Source: Vibrio gazogenes (GTDB lineage: Bacteria > Pseudomonadota > Gammaproteobacteria > Enterobacterales > Vibrionaceae). Taken from it: 64,000 nt of DNA. The notes below the pieces were generated by a model, which saw only the letters and a program-made list of their open reading frames with translations, searched no databases and was not told the origin of the DNA. This document shows positions 20,375 through 30,445 of this stretch, one piece after another; positions within the stretch are counted from its first letter, which is position 1; each line of letters begins with the position of its first letter. The stretch is taken from assembly GCF_002196515.1 (NCBI RefSeq), contig NZ_CP018835.1, positions 310,001 to 374,000 on the forward strand, given 5' to 3'. Position numbers and translations under genes: made by a program.

Positions 20375-20510
20375 GTAGTGTCTATCAACACTCAACCTCC
20401 GTCAAGTCACAAACATGCCATGCGTCAGAATCAATGTACTGATATCACAATTTAATAAGGCACTGACCCCAAAGGCGCATAACTGGATCTGTTGCACAGA
20501 AAAATGCTCA

Positions 20511-21560
20511 TCACGCGGTCTTCATCAGGCCAAGCACTCTCGAAACAATGGCTTTCCTGACACTGGTCAGTTTCGCTTTCCGCTCAGGAACCCATGGCAA
20601 TGGCCGTAATAGTGTCACCGCCTGAAGCCCCAGCCGCGCGGTCAGAATCCCGACCCCGACACCTTGTCCGGCTCTGGCTGAGATTTTTCCGGCCAGCCCG
20701 GCCGAAAGCAGATCAGTTCCGGCATCAATCGCAATTTCACTTGCTCCGGCTGCCGCCATGTTGATAAATAATGTCCGCAGCAAACGAATCCGAGACCAGT
20801 AACCTAAACGAACCCCATATAAATCAGACAATCGGTTGATCATCGTCAGATTTCGCCACGCAACCAGCAGCATGTCGGTGATCGCCAGCGGGCTAACCGC
20901 AACCAATGCAGCTGACTCAGTCGCATACCGGGAAATCAACTGAATTGCTTTTTCATCAAGATGCTTCAGAACAAACACATCAAACAGCGCTAAAACCTCA
21001 CCATCGTTATAGGCTGAATTCAGATGCTTTTCCCATTCAGTTACATGCTGAGGTTCGATCGCTGACACGGAGCCATGAATCAAACCCGCATCATCGATAA
21101 TTTTACGGCACAGATCGGTTGCCTGACCGACACTGTGTGACTGAATCAGCGCTTCAGCTTCCGTCTGGCGGTTAAAGTGTTTCCGCAAGGCGCGCAGTGT
21201 AAACCACTCTTTCAATAACTGACTGATCCCTGCGCCGGCAACCGCTGTGACGAGGGCTGTCCATCCCAATGTTAACCATTCACCATTTTGATATGCCGAA
21301 AAAATCGTATCTACCGCCTGCCAGCCGACTAAACCGACAAAGGTGCAGCTACTCAACCGCCAAAACCAAGGCGTTTTGCTCCGCGGACGAATAACCTTGT
21401 CGAGATTGACAGCTTCTGATTCCGCCAATGACGACTCAGAGACCGGCTCAGGCGTGAAAGTTGCCTCATCAAACTGCTGTTGCGCCAGCAGTGATGCTGT
21501 TTTCTCATTCGATGATTCTAAGTCTTGTTGAAAGACGCGTTTCGGTTGATAAGGTGTCAT
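20511..21560 (-). CDS. ycjF: YcjF family membrane protein (DUF697/TIGR01620)
   Basis: 349 aa. A charged N-terminus, two membrane segments at about 67-87 and 97-117, and a C-terminal DUF697 region with further hydrophobic segments. Its start overlaps the 3' end of ycjX by 4 bp. The ycjX-ycjF pair next to tyrR is a conserved gammaproteobacterial arrangement linked to stress and phage-shock regulons. Molecular function is not established. Confidence 0.9.
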   Translation of the reverse strand: MTPYQPKRVFQQDLESSNEKTASLLAQQQFDEATFTPEPVSESSLAESEAVNLDKVIRPRSKTPWFWRLSSCTFVGLVGWQAVDTIFSAYQNGEWLTLGWTALVTAVAGAGISQLLKEWFTLRALRKHFNRQTEAEALIQSHSVGQATDLCRKIIDDAGLIHGSVSAIEPQHVTEWEKHLNSAYNDGEVLALFDVFVLKHLDEKAIQLISRYATESAALVAVSPLAITDMLLVAWRNLTMINRLSDLYGVRLGYWSRIRLLRTLFINMAAAGASEIAIDAGTDLLSAGLAGKISARAGQGVGVGILTARLGLQAVTLLRPLPWVPERKAKLTSVRKAIVSRVLGLMKTA

Positions 21561-22960
21561 CGCAATTTATCTCCGATTAAATATTCCAATACCGTGTCCA
21601 GACGAATTTGAGGAATCGGCTGTCGGGGATCAGAAATTTGTGGGCGGAACTCGGTAAAATCAAACTGCTGAGATTGCCAGAATGCCGAGGATGGGAGTTT
21701 ATCCGGGACTTCTCCGGGAAAAAGCGTCACATTGTCTCCACTCAGTGTCGTACCTTGAATTGCGTGTATCTGCCCTTCCGGTGTTGAAATATATCCGGCT
21801 TGCGTCGCCTGAACAGACGCTAAAGTCAGACATTCCATCGACACATTTTCATAAGATACATCTTGCCAGACTGGCTGAATCATTTGATTCAACAAATGCA
21901 GCAAATGCACATGTTGATCCGGTGTCACATGATCTGCTTTGGTGGCAGCAAACAGCACTTTATCGATTTTTGGAGAAAACAGTCGTGACAATAAACCACT
22001 TCGCCCGTATTTGAAACTTTGCAGGAGTTGTACCAAGGCTTGTTGCATATCGACAAATGCATCATGCCCGGCATTGAGTGGGCTCAGACAGTCCACCAGC
22101 ACCACTTGACGATCAAATGTGGAAAAATATTCCCGATAAAAGTGGCGCACCACTTTTGATTGATATTCTTGGTAACGGGCTTTGAGCACGTCGTAGTTGG
22201 TGGCAATTCGCTGTGTCAGTGAACGACGGGAGTGCTGTTCCTCTGGTGGAAGACACGGGAAAAACTGCAACACCGGCGCTCCGGCCAGCTCTCCGGGTAA
22301 AACAAAACGACCGGGTTGTACCCAGTGAAATCCTGCGGCTTTACAACGATGCAGATAATCCGTGTACTCGGTCGCAATGCCCGCCAATCGTTGCTCATCG
22401 GCTTCCGCACTCAAATCCAGTGCCTGACTCATCTCGAGCCACCCATCGGCCATGATTTTTCTTTGACCACTTAACTGCTGTATCTGCTGAGCCGACCACT
22501 GTTCAAAACTCAACTCCAGTAACGGGAGATCGAGTAACCACTCTCCGGGGTAGTCGATCAAATCGATATACAATGTCAGCGACTTGCCCAGTAAACGTTT
22601 ACTTCTTTTTTCCGGGCGGTATTTGATAGCCACCCGGGTTTCACTGACATCCCGGGTTGGCTCCGGCCAAAAAGGCGGCTGACTCTGAATGGCGGCAATG
22701 GCTTTCTCATAATCAAACCGAGAAACCATCAAGTTCCGTTGTGGAATCCGTTTGGTACCGATAATCCGTTGCTGTTGACTCGCGGCCAGAAAAGGCAGAT
22801 GCCGATGGGTCGAAAGATATTGAATTTGATTGAGTAATGATGTGATAAATGCCGTTTTACCGGCCCGAGACAGCCCTGTGACAGCGATTTTGATATTCGC
22901 GTCCAGTCCGCGCTGAATCAATTCCGAAACATCCTGACCAATCTGTCGCATCAATACCAC
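21557..22960 (-). CDS. ycjX: YcjX family P-loop GTPase-like protein (DUF463)
   Basis: 467 aa, full length. The Walker A motif GLSRAGKTAF lies at about 29-38, and DLIDYPGEWLLDLPL near 133 holds the Walker B region. AATKADHVT near 340 resembles a G4 element. The family is a stress-associated nucleotide-binding protein of unknown role. First gene of ycjX-ycjF. Confidence 0.92.
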   Translation of the reverse strand: MVLMRQIGQDVSELIQRGLDANIKIAVTGLSRAGKTAFITSLLNQIQYLSTHRHLPFLAASQQQRIIGTKRIPQRNLMVSRFDYEKAIAAIQSQPPFWPEPTRDVSETRVAIKYRPEKRSKRLLGKSLTLYIDLIDYPGEWLLDLPLLELSFEQWSAQQIQQLSGQRKIMADGWLEMSQALDLSAEADEQRLAGIATEYTDYLHRCKAAGFHWVQPGRFVLPGELAGAPVLQFFPCLPPEEQHSRRSLTQRIATNYDVLKARYQEYQSKVVRHFYREYFSTFDRQVVLVDCLSPLNAGHDAFVDMQQALVQLLQSFKYGRSGLLSRLFSPKIDKVLFAATKADHVTPDQHVHLLHLLNQMIQPVWQDVSYENVSMECLTLASVQATQAGYISTPEGQIHAIQGTTLSGDNVTLFPGEVPDKLPSSAFWQSQQFDFTEFRPQISDPRQPIPQIRLDTVLEYLIGDKLR

Positions 22961-23028
22961 CTTTATTCTTTTAAGCTATATTTAGCCGCAATTATATACT
23001 CTAACCACCTAAAATGCAGTGTGAAGGC

Positions 23029-23406
23029 TCAGGAGCATGGCGGCTGATTCACGCCTAGTGCTCGCTGTGTACGTTGACTCAATCCCAATGAAACGATCCG
23101 GTAAGATTCAGCCAGATAATACATCAGCGCTTCATCAGTATCGGGGGTGCTTTTATCATGCTGGATCCACTTCATCCCACGGGAAGCAAAATAAGGGGCT
23201 GGTCGATATCCCGGTTGCTCACTTAGAAAGTCAAAATTCAGTGGTGATGTTTTAAACGTAAATGCCGGTTGCCCTTCGCGGTTCAAACGACCAATGGCGA
23301 AAACTTTGCCACCGATTTTCCACACATGGGAATGATGCCATTGCACCACATAAGTCGTCGCAGGTAAGGCACGACAAAACGCATTGTATTCATCTAAATT
23401 CATCAA
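23029..23406 (-). CDS. MmcQ/YjbR family DNA-binding-like protein
   Basis: 125 aa. Contains the family layout: a helix NAFCRALPATT, then VWKIGGKVFAIG near 30-41, FKTSP near 51 and a C-terminal LAESYRIVSLGLSQR helix. YjbR folds like a DNA-binding domain, but its role is unknown. Monocistronic and divergent from the permease gene. Confidence 0.85.
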   Translation of the reverse strand: MMNLDEYNAFCRALPATTYVVQWHHSHVWKIGGKVFAIGRLNREGQPAFTFKTSPLNFDFLSEQPGYRPAPYFASRGMKWIQHDKSTPDTDEALMYYLAESYRIVSLGLSQRTQRALGVNQPPCS

Positions 23407-23537
23407 AAATGATTCTCACTCGGAATCGTTATCCGTCTTTTAGTCCCCGTAAAAAGAGAGACAACTCAGCTGAATCCAGCTAAAATGTGACCTCTCTCTT
23501 TTCTCCAATCTACTGACCAATATAAGCTGTTATAAAA

Positions 23538-24431
23538 ATGAAATCACCCCAGCAACCGATTTTTCCCATCGGTGTCCAATTTATGTTTCTGTCGGCTTTG
23601 GGATTTGCCCTCATGACTGCATGTGTCAAAGCGACCAACCAGTATGGTATTCCCGTTTTCGAAATTGTTGCCGCCCGTGCACTAGTATCGCTGATCATCA
23701 GCTACATCGATGTCAAGCGTAAGAAAATTTCAATTTGGGGCAACAATAAACCGTTGCTGTTTGCCCGGGGTGCTGTCGGTACAGTCGCGCTGATGTGCGT
23801 CTATTACTCTGTCACCACACTCCCTTTGGCTGAAGCAACGATTTTACAATATGTCCATCCGGTGTTTACCGCGCTGTTAGCCGTGTTCTTCTTAAAAGAA
23901 AGGGTTCAGCCGGCAACCATTCTCTGTATTTTGACCTGTTTGCTTGGGCTCTATTTTATCCTACAGTCTGATATGACTTCAGATTCAACCACACCACTCC
24001 CTTTATTGAGCGTCGCATTCGCATTGATGGGGGCATTCGGTAGTTCAATCGCCTATGTCATCGTCAAGAAACTAAGCACGACCGAAGACAGCTCCGTCAT
24101 TATTTTTTATTTTCCGCTGGTTGCACTACCAATCGCGTCTCTGCTGATTGGTGATGATTTCGTCTGGCCTGATTTCAATATCACGATTTTGCTGATTTTG
24201 GTTGGTATATTTACTCAGGTAGGTCAATACGGTCTGACAAAAGCAATGCAGACTCAGGATGCAGGCCGAGCAGCAGCATTCGCTTATGTACAGATAGTGA
24301 TCTCCGTGCTTATCGGTATCGCTGTATTTGATGAAATTCCATCGGTCTGGACGTTGATCGGCGGCATTCTCATCGTCTCCGGTGCGCTGATTAATCTGTT
24401 CGGACAGCGGTTCAGACTCGCTCGAAATTGA
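23538..24431 (+). CDS. EamA/DMT-family permease
   Basis: 297 aa with ten hydrophobic segments in two EamA repeats (about 10-140 and 155-290). It contains the family pattern LPLAEATILQYVHPVFTAL near 96-114. It probably exports a small metabolite (amino acid, purine or similar). The substrate cannot be inferred. Confidence 0.88.
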   Translation: MKSPQQPIFPIGVQFMFLSALGFALMTACVKATNQYGIPVFEIVAARALVSLIISYIDVKRKKISIWGNNKPLLFARGAVGTVALMCVYYSVTTLPLAEATILQYVHPVFTALLAVFFLKERVQPATILCILTCLLGLYFILQSDMTSDSTTPLPLLSVAFALMGAFGSSIAYVIVKKLSTTEDSSVIIFYFPLVALPIASLLIGDDFVWPDFNITILLILVGIFTQVGQYGLTKAMQTQDAGRAAAFAYVQIVISVLIGIAVFDEIPSVWTLIGGILIVSGALINLFGQRFRLARN

Positions 24432-24583
24432 TCCGCACCGGTGAGAAAAAGCACTGACGTGTGGTGAAAAAGCAATCTTGTGAGGGGGATACCAATTTCC
24501 CCTCGCTAACGGGTGATCGCACCGCTATGATGATAAAACGAAACTGAGGAAATTACTCAATATCATCAGGGACATCCGACATC

Positions 24584-25246
24584 ATGCGATTGATCTCACT
24601 GGCTATGTTGCTACTGCTTAACTTGCCCACATCGGCTCATGCGACAAATTCATCAACAGCACCATGGTCGCTTTATAAAGCAAACGATAACGTCAAAATA
24701 TACAGCCACAAAACGGCAACGGGTCATATAGAAGTCAAAGCGGTCGCCACTGTTAAAGCGATTCCCGGTGCATTAGTGGCTTTATTACATGATGCACAAC
24801 GTGGTCCCGAATGGATAGCAAACTGCCGTCAAGTCGTGATTGCAACCAAATCCGCTCATGAACGCATCATCCATGTCTATTACAGTGCGCCCTGGCCTGT
24901 TGAAGATCGGGACATGGTGATTGATTCCGTGATTCATTATGATCCGCAGGCCCAACGATTAACAATTAGCGTGCAGGATGTGGGCGATCAGTATCCTCTC
25001 GAACAAAATTATGTGCGCATGAAACATGTCCGTGGTGAGTGGCAAGCAATTCGACTGGACAACCAGCAGACTCAGATTTCGTATCAAGGTCAAGGGAGTG
25101 CTGCCGGTCATATTCCGCTCTGGCTGGAAAATAAACTCTTATTGCGTTCTACTTATGAGACTTTCTTAAATATGACCGCTGTGATTGAAGAAAAAGTCTA
25201 TCAAGTCCCGCTCCCTCATTCATCAGTCGCATTATTGACGAATTAA
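24584..25246 (+). CDS. Periplasmic START-domain lipid-binding-like protein
   Basis: 220 aa. Signal peptide 1-20 (LLLLNLPTSAHA-T). Residues about 30-205 form a START/SRPBCC fold with PWPVEDRDMVIDSV near 105 and GEWQAIRLDNQQTQISYQ near 150, typical of bacterial START proteins. Hydrophobic ligand binding is likely; the ligand is unknown. The 3' end overlaps a convergent small gene by 15 bp. Confidence 0.82.
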   Translation: MRLISLAMLLLLNLPTSAHATNSSTAPWSLYKANDNVKIYSHKTATGHIEVKAVATVKAIPGALVALLHDAQRGPEWIANCRQVVIATKSAHERIIHVYYSAPWPVEDRDMVIDSVIHYDPQAQRLTISVQDVGDQYPLEQNYVRMKHVRGEWQAIRLDNQQTQISYQGQGSAAGHIPLWLENKLLLRSTYETFLNMTAVIEEKVYQVPLPHSSVALLTN

Positions 25247-25423
25247 ATCCCTAGGGGCTGTTGCCGGGTTTTCAGAGACAGCCGCCTGTTCAGAAATCTG
25301 CTCTTGTTCCTGCGGCTCATCTTCTGCGGAAGAAAACAAGTAGGTTAGAAATCCAACACTCGCCATATAAAGACTGGCAGCAATAATGGCGGTAATCAGG
25401 ATGATTTTTTTTAACCACTGCAT
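25232..25423 (-). CDS. Small single-pass membrane protein
   Basis: 63 aa from an internal ATG (MQWLKKIILI). A longer frame to 25546 exists, but its N-terminus looks non-coding. One membrane helix at about 6-28 is preceded by Lys-Lys, and an acidic Gln/Glu-rich tail faces the other side. Family unknown. The C-terminal codons contain CAACAGCCCCTAG, also present in the repeat ending at 48757. Confidence 0.5.
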   Translation of the reverse strand: MQWLKKIILITAIIAASLYMASVGFLTYLFSSAEDEPQEQEQISEQAAVSENPATAPRDLIRQ

Positions 25424-25761
25424 GGTTGTTCTCGTAAAATTAAATCGGTAGCAAACCATACCAAACTGGATAGAAATTGAAAGCGTTTCATCATTCCTCA
25501 AACGGTTCTCAGCAGATTGAATCAAGAATCGGTCACAATCCGTCACATAACTGACAACGAACGATACATTTTATGAGGGTCTATCACGTTATCATTCAAC
25601 TATATGCATTTTTATTGAATGCATGCTGGCATATATATTGATAAAATCATTAAAGTCATAGATATAATAAGCAATTCATATTATTTATCCATTTTATGAA
25701 TATATCGGCCAGTTTTCCCTCAAAATGACAATATTTTTCCCTAACGACAAGACAACAAAAA

Positions 25762-26472
25762 ATGAAAAAAATTATTTACAGTACAATCCTGAGCATGTCA
25801 CTCGTTGCCTGTGGTGGTTCCGATGGCGATGAGTCATATTCCCCCGTCAATTACCAATCCAATGGATTAGGATTCAATGATATTACCAATGGTTTCGATG
25901 TCGCCATCCACTTATATAATCAATTGAATGAAAAACAAATTGAAAAAGGTAATATCACGGTGACATTCGACTTGAATCATAACTCAACATTCGATGATGG
26001 TGACATTCGGATTAAAGTCGGGAATACATCAAAAGTCCCCAATATTTACTATGAGACAAACTGGACGGGTGGCGACTTTATTGTCGAATATAATAAAGCA
26101 GGGACAATCATGTCCGTGCGGCCAAACAGTGGTGTCATTGTCGGAAGTAATAACATTCTGACCAATGATATCGGTTCGGTCGCCTATCGACTTACAACAT
26201 TCAACGGTGGTTTTGTCAGTAATTATCTGATTTTCAGGATCAACCGCGCCTTCACGGCAACACATGCAGATGTCCCACTGATCAAACAAAGCTTAAACCT
26301 CATTTCCAGTGCAACACCATTTAATATTGAATTCAGTGATGGCGTCAGCAGTGCTGATTATATCCCCGCTAAAGATGTATTCAGCCAAGGCACTTTTACG
26401 GATAACCAATATGATTACACGGGGAATAACAACGAAATTGATCTTAAATCAATCAGCATTCGCAATATCTGA
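25762..26472 (+). CDS. Putative lipoprotein of unknown function
   Basis: 236 aa. Lipobox LVAC-GG lies at about 14-19 after a short hydrophobic leader, so the protein should be lipid-anchored. The mature part has repeated beta-rich stretches and Asp/Asn clusters such as DLNHNSTFDDGDIR near 67-80, which look like a calcium-binding loop. I do not recognise the family. Monocistronic, with a strong terminator after it. Confidence 0.7.
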   Translation: MKKIIYSTILSMSLVACGGSDGDESYSPVNYQSNGLGFNDITNGFDVAIHLYNQLNEKQIEKGNITVTFDLNHNSTFDDGDIRIKVGNTSKVPNIYYETNWTGGDFIVEYNKAGTIMSVRPNSGVIVGSNNILTNDIGSVAYRLTTFNGGFVSNYLIFRINRAFTATHADVPLIKQSLNLISSATPFNIEFSDGVSSADYIPAKDVFSQGTFTDNQYDYTGNNNEIDLKSISIRNI

Positions 26473-26570
26473 TTACTGATTCTCGTACCTTGAAGAGTCT
26501 GAGAATTTGAAGTGAAAATGATTCAATGATGATCACGAGATGAGTGATGGCTGTATCAGCCAGTAAAAAA

Positions 26571-26593
26571 GCCTCTGTTCAGAGGCTTTTTTT
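26571..26593. terminator. Bidirectional terminator between lipoprotein gene and fumarase
   Basis: GCCTCTG-TTC-AGAGGC stem with AAAAAA before it and TTTTTTT after it. It serves the plus-strand lipoprotein gene and the convergent fumarase gene. Confidence 0.85.
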
Positions 26594-26607
26594 ATCACGG
26601 ACAGGTT

Positions 26608-28122
26608 TTATTTCTCGGCTTCTGCGATTTTGACCTTCCATACATCCGGGCCGGTCTGGTGCGCATTGACACCATGAGAATCGACCGCCACTGTGACAGG
26701 CATATCTTCGACTTCAAATTCGTAGATAGCTTCCATACCCAGCTCTTCGAATGCCACCACACGTGCTTTCTTAATGGCTTTGGCAACGAGGTAAGCAGCA
26801 CCACCGACAGCCATCAGATAAACCGCTTGATGGTTTTTGATCGATTCAACCGTTGCCGCACCGCGTTCCGCTTTACCAATCATGCCCATCACACCCACAT
26901 CATCAAGCATCATATCAGTAAACTTGTCCATGCGTGTTGACGTTGTCGGACCCGCAGGGCCAACAACTTCATCGCCCACAGCATCAACCGGCCCAACGTA
27001 ATAGATAAACTTACCTTTCAGGTCAACACCTTCAGGTAAACCTTCACCATTGTTTAGCATGGTTTGAATACGTTTATGTGCCGCATCACGTCCGGTCAGA
27101 ATCTTGCCTGACAACAATAGGGTTTCACCGGTTTTCCATTCACGGACATCTTCTTTCGTGACCTGATCAAGGTTAACGCGACGCGTGTTTTCACCCGCTT
27201 CCCACGTAATATCCGGCCAATCTTCCAACTTCGGTGGTACAAACTCAGCCGGACCATTGCCATCGAGAGTGAAGTGGATATGACGTGTTGCTGCACAGTT
27301 CGGGATCAAACAGACAGGCTTCGATGCTGCGTGTGTCGGTGCAGTTTTGATCTTCACATCAACTACCGTGGTTAAACCACCCAGCCCTTGTGCACCAATT
27401 CCTAAACGATTCACCCGGTTGAAAATATCCAGACGCAACTCTTCTTCGGCATTTTGTGGGCCGCGATCTATCAGCTCTTGAATATCGATATGTTCCATCA
27501 AGGATTCTTTTGCCAGTACAGCGGCTTTTTCTGCTGTACCACCGATACCAATACCGAGCATTCCCGGCGGACACCAGCCGGCACCCATTGCTGGTAACGT
27601 TTTTTCGACCCACTCTGCAATATCATCTGACGGATTGAGCATCACCATTTTCGTTTTGTTTTCAGAGCCGCCCCCTTTGGCAGCAATCTGGACTTCAACC
27701 TGATCACCGGGAACCATATTGATATGAACAACAGCCGGCGTGTTGTCGCGGCTATTGATCCGTTTCCCTGCCGGATCGTGCAATACCGATGCCCGCAGTG
27801 GATTTTCCGGATTGGTATATGCCTGACGAACACCTTCATCAACCATTTCCTGAACGGTCATATCACCTTCCCACTGGACATTCATACCGATATTGACAAA
27901 ACAAGTCACGATACCTGTGTCCTGACAGATCGGACGGTGTCCTTCCGCAGACATGCGCGAGTTAATCAGAATCTGGGCAATCGCATCTTTCGCGGCCTGA
28001 CTCTCTTCGCGGTCATAGGCTTTCTTTAACGCCTGAACAAAATCAAGCGGATGGTAATAAGAAATATACTGAAGCGCATCAGCCACACTACTGATGAGAT
28101 CTTCTTTCCGAATTAGTGTCAT
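26608..28122 (-). CDS. fumA: Class I (iron-sulfur) fumarate hydratase
   Basis: 504 aa, the single-chain form of oxygen-sensitive 4Fe-4S fumarase in the TCA cycle. N-terminal alpha part (1-285) with RPICQDTG near 63, GWCPPGMLGIGIGG near 182 and LIPNCAATRHIH near 273. C-terminal beta part (about 310-504) with LLLSGKILTGRDAAHKR near 343 and GPAGPTTSTRMD near 390. The cysteines fit cluster ligands. Divergent from pabB. Confidence 0.94.
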   Translation of the reverse strand: MTLIRKEDLISSVADALQYISYYHPLDFVQALKKAYDREESQAAKDAIAQILINSRMSAEGHRPICQDTGIVTCFVNIGMNVQWEGDMTVQEMVDEGVRQAYTNPENPLRASVLHDPAGKRINSRDNTPAVVHINMVPGDQVEVQIAAKGGGSENKTKMVMLNPSDDIAEWVEKTLPAMGAGWCPPGMLGIGIGGTAEKAAVLAKESLMEHIDIQELIDRGPQNAEEELRLDIFNRVNRLGIGAQGLGGLTTVVDVKIKTAPTHAASKPVCLIPNCAATRHIHFTLDGNGPAEFVPPKLEDWPDITWEAGENTRRVNLDQVTKEDVREWKTGETLLLSGKILTGRDAAHKRIQTMLNNGEGLPEGVDLKGKFIYYVGPVDAVGDEVVGPAGPTTSTRMDKFTDMMLDDVGVMGMIGKAERGAATVESIKNHQAVYLMAVGGAAYLVAKAIKKARVVAFEELGMEAIYEFEVEDMPVTVAVDSHGVNAHQTGPDVWKVKIAEAEK

Positions 28123-28314
28123 TGCTTACCTCATTCTATTTATGCTTCCGGGGTCATTTCAGACGACAGAAAATCTGATTATAAAACGCTCAAACACTGT
28201 CATTTACCGGAGATTCACTAGCTTATAGTTATTGCTTTTTATGATACTCTTGGTTGCACCAACAAGCCATGCGACGATTGGACTTTTCGTCACAGTTTAT
28301 ACAAATGAACAGCC

Positions 28315-29679
28315 ATGAATAATGCCCCGGATCAATACATTGAACATAAGTCACTCACATATCATCCTCAGCTCGCTATTGAGTATTTCTCTCGTATTGA
28401 ACATCTGCCTTGGTCGATGCTACTGCGCTCTCCGGCGGAACATACCGACAGCCGCTACGATATCCTCGTAACTCAGCCCGTTGTCACACTAAAAACACAA
28501 GGCGCTGTGACGCAGATTCAAACAAGTGACGGCAACATCTCGTCACCAGACGACCCGTTTGAACTTCTGACGCACTACCAAAATCAATACACCCCGGCCC
28601 TTGAGGAGATGACCGCATATCCGTTTGCCGGTGGCGCTCTGGGCTACTTTGCTTATGATTTGGGACGACGTATCGAGCAATTACCTGAGCAAGCGGCACG
28701 AGATATTCCTTTGCCAGAAATGGCAGTGGGGATTTATACCTGGGCACTGATTGTCGATCATCGTCAGCAAACAGCGGCATTGGTCGGAATCGGAACGGAC
28801 GCCGCAGCGCAATGGCTCAATGCACAACAAACCGTTGAACACCCCCCTTTTCGTTTGACATCCGACTGGCAAGCGAACATGACTGCGCATGAGTACCGCG
28901 ATAAAATCGACGCCATTCATGAATATCTGCATTCGGGAGACTGTTATCAGGTCAACCTGACGCAGCGCTTTCAAGCCGGTTATACCGGTAGTGAATGGCA
29001 AGCCTATCAACAATTAGAAAATGAAAACCGGGCGCCTTTTTCGGCTTATCTCCGCATTGAAGAAGGCGTCATTTTAAGTATATCTCCGGAACGTTTTCTA
29101 CAATATAAAGCACCGGTCATTGAGACAAAGCCCATTAAAGGCACGATGCCGCGTAGCGCGGATCAAACCCTTGACCGGCAACATGCACAAACATTAGCCG
29201 CCTCGGAAAAAGATCAATCCGAGAATCTGATGATTGTTGATTTATTACGCAACGATATTGGTCGAGTCGCCAAACCGGGCAGTGTCCATGTCCCGACATT
29301 ATTTGCAATTGAAAGTTTCCCTGCCGTTCATCATTTGGTCAGCACCATTCAGGCTGAGTTAGATGCCCGTTACACCGCCGCAGATTTGCTGCGCGCTTGT
29401 TTTCCGGGAGGCTCCATTACCGGCGCGCCGAAAATCAGGGCGATGGAAATCATCGAAGAGCTGGAGCCTCAGCGCAGAAGTGTTTATTGCGGCAGTATCG
29501 GCTATATCAGCCGCGATGGTCAGATGGATACCAGCATTACAATTCGCACCCTGATCGCCACAAATCAGCAGCTCTATGTCTGGGCTGGCGGGGGGATCGT
29601 CGCTGATAGTGAGTGTGCCAGCGAATATCAAGAAACATTTGATAAACTGAGTCGGATATTACCCGTATTATCATCATAA
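28315..29679 (+). CDS. pabB: Aminodeoxychorismate synthase component I PabB
   Basis: 454 aa. Makes 4-amino-4-deoxychorismate from chorismate for folate synthesis, together with a PabA amidotransferase coded elsewhere. C-terminal chorismate-binding domain (about 185-450) with PIKGTMPRS near 272 and CFPGGSITGAPKIRAMEI near 363-380. The PIKG lysine is typical of PabB. The nudL gene follows 21 bp later and is probably cotranscribed. Confidence 0.94.
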   Translation: MNNAPDQYIEHKSLTYHPQLAIEYFSRIEHLPWSMLLRSPAEHTDSRYDILVTQPVVTLKTQGAVTQIQTSDGNISSPDDPFELLTHYQNQYTPALEEMTAYPFAGGALGYFAYDLGRRIEQLPEQAARDIPLPEMAVGIYTWALIVDHRQQTAALVGIGTDAAAQWLNAQQTVEHPPFRLTSDWQANMTAHEYRDKIDAIHEYLHSGDCYQVNLTQRFQAGYTGSEWQAYQQLENENRAPFSAYLRIEEGVILSISPERFLQYKAPVIETKPIKGTMPRSADQTLDRQHAQTLAASEKDQSENLMIVDLLRNDIGRVAKPGSVHVPTLFAIESFPAVHHLVSTIQAELDARYTAADLLRACFPGGSITGAPKIRAMEIIEELEPQRRSVYCGSIGYISRDGQMDTSITIRTLIATNQQLYVWAGGGIVADSECASEYQETFDKLSRILPVLSS

Positions 29680-29700
29680 TCTGCCACGAAGAGACTGAAG

Positions 29701-30312
29701 ATGCATCTGACCCGAACAACGATATTAAGAGATTTTCAACTCCGTCAGCCGAGTGACTATGCCTTGGAATCATTATCGCGGACCAAGCATCTTTCCGGGC
29801 AAAAGTTACGTAAAGCAGCCGTATTGGTTGCTTTTGTCGAACGGCCAACGGGATTGAATGTCATTTTTACCAAACGGGCAGCACATCTGAAACATCATCC
29901 GAGTCAGGTCAGCTTCCCCGGTGGCAAGTGTGAGCGGTGGGATTCATCCGTCTATGCGACTGCGATTCGAGAAGCACACGAAGAAATAGGTCTGACGCAA
30001 CATCAGGTTGAATTAATTGGCAGCCTGCCGGAATTAAAAACCGTCAGCTACTTCTCGGTAACGCCAGTCGTCGCATTCGCATCCCCCGACTATCAAGCCA
30101 CGATAGACCCGAATGAAGTTGAAGAAGTCTTCGAAGTACCGGCAGATTATTTACTCCACCCCCGAAATCTTCACCATACGACATTTATCCTGAAAAATGC
30201 CCGACATCGGGTGTTTGCCATCCCCTATCAACAACATTTTATATGGGGCGTGACAGCCCAGATCGTCCATGCATTACAAAAACAGATCCAAATATATACC
30301 GCCAGCCCATAA
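29701..30312 (+). CDS. nudL: Nudix CoA pyrophosphatase NudL
   Basis: 203 aa. Nudix box with FPGGKCERW...REAHEEIGL at about 75-100. The family signature for CoA pyrophosphatases, KRAAHLKHHPSQVSFPGG, lies just before it. Hydrolyses CoA and derivatives. pabB-nudL-sdaA is a common gammaproteobacterial gene order, also kept here with one gene inserted. Confidence 0.92.
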   Translation: MHLTRTTILRDFQLRQPSDYALESLSRTKHLSGQKLRKAAVLVAFVERPTGLNVIFTKRAAHLKHHPSQVSFPGGKCERWDSSVYATAIREAHEEIGLTQHQVELIGSLPELKTVSYFSVTPVVAFASPDYQATIDPNEVEEVFEVPADYLLHPRNLHHTTFILKNARHRVFAIPYQQHFIWGVTAQIVHALQKQIQIYTASP

Positions 30313-30445
30313 CTTGGGAACACAGTAGCAATGAGCAACTAAATGTAGTATAAGCTTCTGCGACATCAACAAGTTACCTATCATGCACTCCCTCTCTTTA
30401 AAGCGTGATTGAACAACTCTTATTCAGATAGTTTGGAATAACACG

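Noticed and set aside
23450..23515. AAAAGAGAG...CTCTCTTTT inverted repeat considered as a terminator
   Set aside because: It lies between two divergent gene starts, where no transcript should end. A weak promoter-region structure at most.
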